A model generated the notes under the pieces. The model did no database searches. It was given only the letters and a program-made list of their open reading frames with translations, and was not told the DNA's origin. A stretch of DNA of 64,000 nt, from NCBI RefSeq assembly GCF_018449575.1, contig NZ_JAAVUT010000024.1, positions 1-64,000 on the forward strand, given 5' to 3'. The position numbers and the translations under genes were made by a program. Each line of letters starts with the position of its first letter. The stretch's first letter is position 1. The DNA is from Sodalis sp. dw_96 (GTDB lineage Bacteria; Pseudomonadota; Gammaproteobacteria; Enterobacterales; Enterobacteriaceae). Shown piece by piece: positions 60,777 to 64,000 of this stretch.

Positions 60777-61651
60777 ACCCCCGTCTCGGAGAGCAGGTTT
60801 CGGGTATTTTTGCCGTCAAGATGGCGCTCGAGCCAGTACTGCAGTCCCGAGGCCACCGTGGTGAGAATCAAATACCAGAGGGAAGCCACCACCAGCAGTT
60901 CAATGACATGAAAATTCCGCGCGTAGATATCTTCGGATTTGGTCAACAGCTCCTGTGCCCCGATGACCGAGACCAGGGAGGTATTTTTCAACATGCCGAT
61001 GATTTGATTGGCGGTGGGCGGGGTGATTATCTTCAATGCCTGGGGAAAGACGATAAGCGTCATGACCTTGGTTCTGCTCAGGCCGATGCTGTGGGCGGCC
61101 TCGGTTTGCCCGCTATCCACGGCATTAAGGCCGGCCCGCACGATCTCCGCCATATAGGCGCCTTCGTTCAGTCCCAACCCCAATACCGCGGCGACAAAGG
61201 GGGTAATCAGCACATTAACCGAGATTTGCCAGTTGCCGGCGCCGATAACCGGGAACACCAGGGCGATGTTAAACCAGAAAATAAGCTGCACCAGCAATGG
61301 CGTGCCGCGAAACAGCCAGATATAGAGCATGGCGGCGGCATTCACCACGCGATAGCGGGACAGGGACATGACGGCCAGCAGGGTACCGAGGATAATGCCG
61401 GATAGCATGGAAAGCACGGTAAGTTGAAGCGTCATGACCAGGCCGTCAAGGATCGCCCGATGGAAGAAAAAACTGGCCATTACCGACCAGTCAATCGCTC
61501 CGCTGATGGCAATGCGGATGATAAGCAACACCAAAATTACGCTCACCAGCGCGGTGATCAGCAGGCGTTTGCTCCCGCCTGGGATTCTAGGCTTGCCCGA
61601 GATATAGGACTCGGGTCTCCCCGCATACTGGGATCGGGGTTTAGCAGTCAC
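60773..61651 (-). CDS. ABC transporter permease (polar amino acid type)
   Basis: 292 aa, HisM/GlnP-like with about five transmembrane segments after a 30-residue basic leader. EAA loop [25 protein letters not shown] near 185. Start GTG 61651 has GAGGTGG upstream and fits the operator/promoter layout; GTG 61663 is an alternative. First gene of the LacI-regulated operon. Confidence 0.85.
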   Translation of the reverse strand: MTAKPRSQYAGRPESYISGKPRIPGGSKRLLITALVSVILVLLIIRIAISGAIDWSVMASFFFHRAILDGLVMTLQLTVLSMLSGIILGTLLAVMSLSRYRVVNAAAMLYIWLFRGTPLLVQLIFWFNIALVFPVIGAGNWQISVNVLITPFVAAVLGLGLNEGAYMAEIVRAGLNAVDSGQTEAAHSIGLSRTKVMTLIVFPQALKIITPPTANQIIGMLKNTSLVSVIGAQELLTKSEDIYARNFHVIELLVVASLWYLILTTVASGLQYWLERHLDGKNTRNLLSETGV

Positions 61652-61692
61652 TCGCCACCTCACTTGCTGATAAAAAAATCAGTCCCGCTGGT

Positions 61693-61710
61693 TGAGAAAT
61701 CGATTTCTCA
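61693..61710. promoter_or_regulatory. LacI-family operator O1 (downstream site)
   Basis: Perfect 18-bp palindrome TGAGAAATCGATTTCTCA with central CG, 42 bp upstream of the permease start and just downstream of the predicted start point. A further half site TTGAGAAAATC follows. Confidence 0.7.
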
Positions 61711-61753
61711 CTTATTGAGAAAATCCCACCTAAATACGTTGTTGCTCGCCTTC

Positions 61754-61781
61754 AGAATATTAGTAATCGATTTCTTGTCAA
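61754..61781 (-). promoter_or_regulatory. Promoter of the ABC/SolA-like operon with overlapping operator O2
   Basis: On the minus strand TTGACA (61781-61776), 16-bp spacer, TATTCT (61759-61754). The spacer contains AATCGATT (61765-61772), which shares the core of O1 and is centred 67 bp from it. A repressor on the spacer site would block RNA polymerase; binding at both could form a loop. Confidence 0.65.
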
Positions 61782-61810
61782 TATGCTCCCAGCCCTGAAC
61801 AGCGGCAAAA

Positions 61811-62103
61811 AGGCTATGGACAAGAGGGGATCATGCTGTGGTAAACCGATTTATACATTATATAGAACCAGCAATAGGGGACACATCTGCGGTGATTACG
61901 TCCGCACAACAAATTCAACGATATTATTGTGCTAAATTTAACCGATTTATGACAATAAAAACCAACCTAATATTTATTACTGAAATATCAATGGCTTTTC
62001 AGTTTTTATTATTGAGATAAGGGTTGGATCCTTTTCCAATGATAATCTTGATATACATCACATTTTCTTATCTAAAGAGTTTTAAGCGAGGGATCCAGAC
62101 CCA
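61811..62103. other. Intergenic region between the LacI operon promoter and lysR
   Basis: Mostly AT-rich. No gene, terminator or repeat that I can support. Confidence 0.4.
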
Positions 62104-63018
62104 TCAATCTAACGAAGCCGCCAGCGTCGCGATAAGCTCCCTGAACCATTGCTGGGCCGGATGCGGATCGCTGCGCCGGTGCCAGATCGAATGAAATTCA
62201 ATGGGGGGCAGTATAACCGGCGGCGGAAACAGGACCAGCTCTCCTTGAACGGACGAATGGAGCACCACTCGCTTCATTACCGTGGCCGTCATGTTGGTGT
62301 GAGCGATGACCGCCGGAACCGCGAGCATTTGCGGCAGGGTCAATGCCAAGGTGCGCTGCTTGCCCATCTGCGCTAACGCCTGGTCCACCAGGCCGTAGCG
62401 ATCCCCTTCGGGAGATACCAGAACATGGGACAGGGCCAGGAAGATGTCCATACTCATACCCTCCCTCGCCATGACATTGTCGCGTCGAACAATCGTCACG
62501 AACTCGTCCTGGAAAATGGGCTTGGTTACTATGCGATTCTCCGGGCGAACAGGGGGTATCCCCACCGCCAGGTCAATGGTCCCCCCGTCAAGCAGGTCCA
62601 CCGCGCTATCCCGGCCGTTGAACGCATGCACATTTAATGTGACGCCGGGCGCCCGCTTTTCCAGCGCCCCTATGAGCGCGGGCAGTAGCACAATGGCCGC
62701 ATATTCGGACATACCAAGAGTGAAGGTCAGCGACATCCGTTCAGGCACGAACGCCGGTTTTTCCACCAGGGCCGCCTCGATTTGCCGCAGCGCCTGAGAG
62801 ACAGGGTTTGCGATATCCCTGGCGCGAGGGGTGGGCAGTAATCCATCGGCGCTGCGCAGGAACAGCCGATCGCCAAACAGCCGGCGCAAACGCGACAGCG
62901 CCGCGCTCATCGCCGGCTGACTGACCCCCACCCGTGCCGCCGCGCGGGTCACATTGCGCTCGTCCATCAGCGCATCAAAGGCGGCCAGCAGATTCAGATC
63001 AATACCATGAAAATCCAT
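62104..63018 (-). CDS. LysR-family transcriptional regulator (NodD/PcpR-like)
   Basis: 304 aa. HTH LNLLAAFDALMDERNVTRAAARVGVSQPAMSAALSRLR; the LARSADGLLPTPRA region and an effector domain with an EYAAIVLLPALIGALE start. Divergent from the SnoaL-like gene with a 101-bp intergenic region, so probably its regulator. Confidence 0.88.
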   Translation of the reverse strand: MDFHGIDLNLLAAFDALMDERNVTRAAARVGVSQPAMSAALSRLRRLFGDRLFLRSADGLLPTPRARDIANPVSQALRQIEAALVEKPAFVPERMSLTFTLGMSEYAAIVLLPALIGALEKRAPGVTLNVHAFNGRDSAVDLLDGGTIDLAVGIPPVRPENRIVTKPIFQDEFVTIVRRDNVMAREGMSMDIFLALSHVLVSPEGDRYGLVDQALAQMGKQRTLALTLPQMLAVPAVIAHTNMTATVMKRVVLHSSVQGELVLFPPPVILPPIEFHSIWHRRSDPHPAQQWFRELIATLAASLD

Positions 63019-63119
63019 ATTTCATATACTCATTCATATCGGTTATTTGTTGGACAAATTTTACCGGATTCACCAGAATTCGCCATGTGTTCTTAACAAA
63101 CAACCAGGATGAATGGCAT

Positions 63120-63575
63120 ATGACCGACACCAACAAGATGGCCGATATCGAACGACTGAGCATTGAACGGCAGGCTGTGGAAACGCTCTACCGGGCATTC
63201 AGCGACAAAAACCCGGATTTGATGGACATCGCCGTCACCGCCGATTGGCAGGACATTCCGCTGGCGCCCGGTCAAGGACCCGGTCCTGAAGGCTTTAAGC
63301 CGATCATGGGCATGTTTTTCTCGGCCATGCCCGATGTGGACATCATCGTCCATGATCTTATCCAGGTCGCCGGCCGCGCCGCCGTGCGGGCGGAAATCAC
63401 CGGCACCCATCTTGGCCCGCTGTTCGGTATTCCGGCCACCGGGAAAAGGGTCAGCTTCAGTATCCACGAATTCCATGAATTCGAAGGGGAGCGTATCAGC
63501 AAGACCTGGCATCTGGAGGACTGGTTCGGCCTGTTCCAGCAGTTGGGCAGTTTCCCGCCGTTAGGTAATCATTGA
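63120..63575 (+). CDS. SnoaL-like/ester cyclase family protein
   Basis: 151 aa of the NTF2-like fold: ETLYRAFSDKNPDLMDIAVT, PGPEGFKPIMGMFFSAMPDV, EITGTHLGPLFGIPATGKRV, HEFHEFEGERISKTWHLEDW. This pattern is that of the SnoaL-type ester cyclases, but many are of unknown activity. ATG 63120 preceded by AGGA. Divergent from lysR. Confidence 0.8.
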   Translation: MTDTNKMADIERLSIERQAVETLYRAFSDKNPDLMDIAVTADWQDIPLAPGQGPGPEGFKPIMGMFFSAMPDVDIIVHDLIQVAGRAAVRAEITGTHLGPLFGIPATGKRVSFSIHEFHEFEGERISKTWHLEDWFGLFQQLGSFPPLGNH

Positions 63576-63591
63576 TCGCGGGCGGGATGCC

Positions 63592-64000
63592 TCAGGCCGA
63601 AAAGCAGGTAGACAGATAATCGATAAACACCCGCGTTTTTAGCGGCAGATAAGGCCCGGAAGGCCACAGCAGCCATAGCGGTTCAACGCGGATGGCATAA
63701 TCATCCAGCACGCTCAGCAGAGAACCTTCATCCTGGGCGCCCTGGACAATATAATCCGGCAGCCAGGCCAGACCCACGCCGCGTTTGGCGAAGTCCAGCC
63801 GCCCCTGGATGTTATTGCACACCATGGTGACTGGGAGCGAAGCCGCCGCCGCGGGTTCCAAGCCTGTTAGCTGCCAATGCTCTAATTTACCGCTATGAAG
63901 GAAGCGATAATGCAAACAGGCATGGTGCTGTAAATCCGCCGGATTTTCAGGAGTTCCGACTTTGGCGAGATAATCGGGCGAGCCGACCACTTTCGAACTG
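63592..64000 (-). CDS. LysR-family regulator, C-terminal part (cut by window end)
   Basis: About 136 C-terminal residues are visible, continuing past the right edge; the N-terminal HTH lies outside. The segment is the effector domain: KVVGSPDYLAKVGTPENPADL, NIQGRLDFAKRGVGLAWLPDYIV and the C-terminal strand PLWLLWPSGPYLPLKTRVFIDYL, typical of AaeR/DmlR-like LysR proteins. Convergent with the SnoaL-like gene. Confidence 0.85.
   Translation of the reverse strand, partial: SSKVVGSPDYLAKVGTPENPADLQHHACLHYRFLHSGKLEHWQLTGLEPAAAASLPVTMVCNNIQGRLDFAKRGVGLAWLPDYIVQGAQDEGSLLSVLDDYAIRVEPLWLLWPSGPYLPLKTRVFIDYLSTCFSA

Overview
The window is chromosomal DNA around the replication origin of a gamma-proteobacterium of the order Enterobacterales. 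The order yieP, kup, ravA-viaA, asnC, mioC, oriC, mnmG, rsmG, atpIBEFHAGDC, glmUS, pstSCAB-phoU, yieH closely follows the E. coli oriC region, and the proteins can be read as close relatives of the E. coli ones. Differences from E. coli point to a lineage such as the Sodalis/Pectobacteriaceae side of the order. This placement is an inference. The differences are: no rbs operon or hsrA between yieP and kup, no asnA between viaA and asnC, and a bacteriocin locus between atpC and glmU.

Layout. 1-6.0 kb: GntR regulator yieP, potassium importer kup, and the MoxR AAA+/VWA pair ravA-viaA. 6.1-10.0 kb: asnC, mioC, a recognisable oriC (about 7083-7458), mnmG and rsmG. 10.0-17.6 kb: the complete F1Fo ATP synthase operon with a sigma70-type promoter and a terminator. 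17.6-22.8 kb: an accessory island with a colicin/S-pyocin-like toxin gene, its immunity gene, and a second 'orphan' toxin-tip/immunity cassette. The orphan begins with a 400-bp near-exact copy (5 mismatches) of the toxin's middle-to-C-terminal segment and carries a one-base frameshift. 22.8-31.8 kb: glmU, glmS (with the attTn7 target), the Pho-box controlled pstSCAB-phoU operon and yieH.

32-48.5 kb is accessory or lineage-specific. It holds a NiCoT nickel/cobalt transporter, an unidentified 261-aa protein, a beta-glucoside PTS operon (IIB-IIC-phospho-beta-glucosidase-IIA-LacI) with an 18-bp palindromic operator, a DUF3313-like lipoprotein with a 58-bp tandem duplication over its stop codon, a DUF378 protein, and an eight-gene cluster of unknown product. 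That cluster contains a class III aminotransferase, a GNAT/FemAB-like protein, an arginase-fold protein, a DegT-type PLP enzyme, two SMR/EamA half-transporters, an esterase and a HAD phosphatase. A MipA/OmpV outer-membrane protein follows.

48.6-64 kb is a run of metabolic modules, each with its own regulator: LysR with SDR, GST and tautomerase; a porin; GntR with YeiH; a LacI-controlled catabolic operon (polar amino-acid ABC transporter, SolA-like oxidase, glutamine-amidotransferase-like protein) with two CG-centred operators around a near-consensus promoter; LysR with a SnoaL-like protein; and the C-terminal part of a further LysR gene cut by the window end.

The most notable system is the bacteriocin locus, whose repeat-flanked orphan cassette looks built for, or left by, recombinational exchange of toxin specificity. 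No rRNA, tRNA, CRISPR array or intact insertion sequence was recognised.
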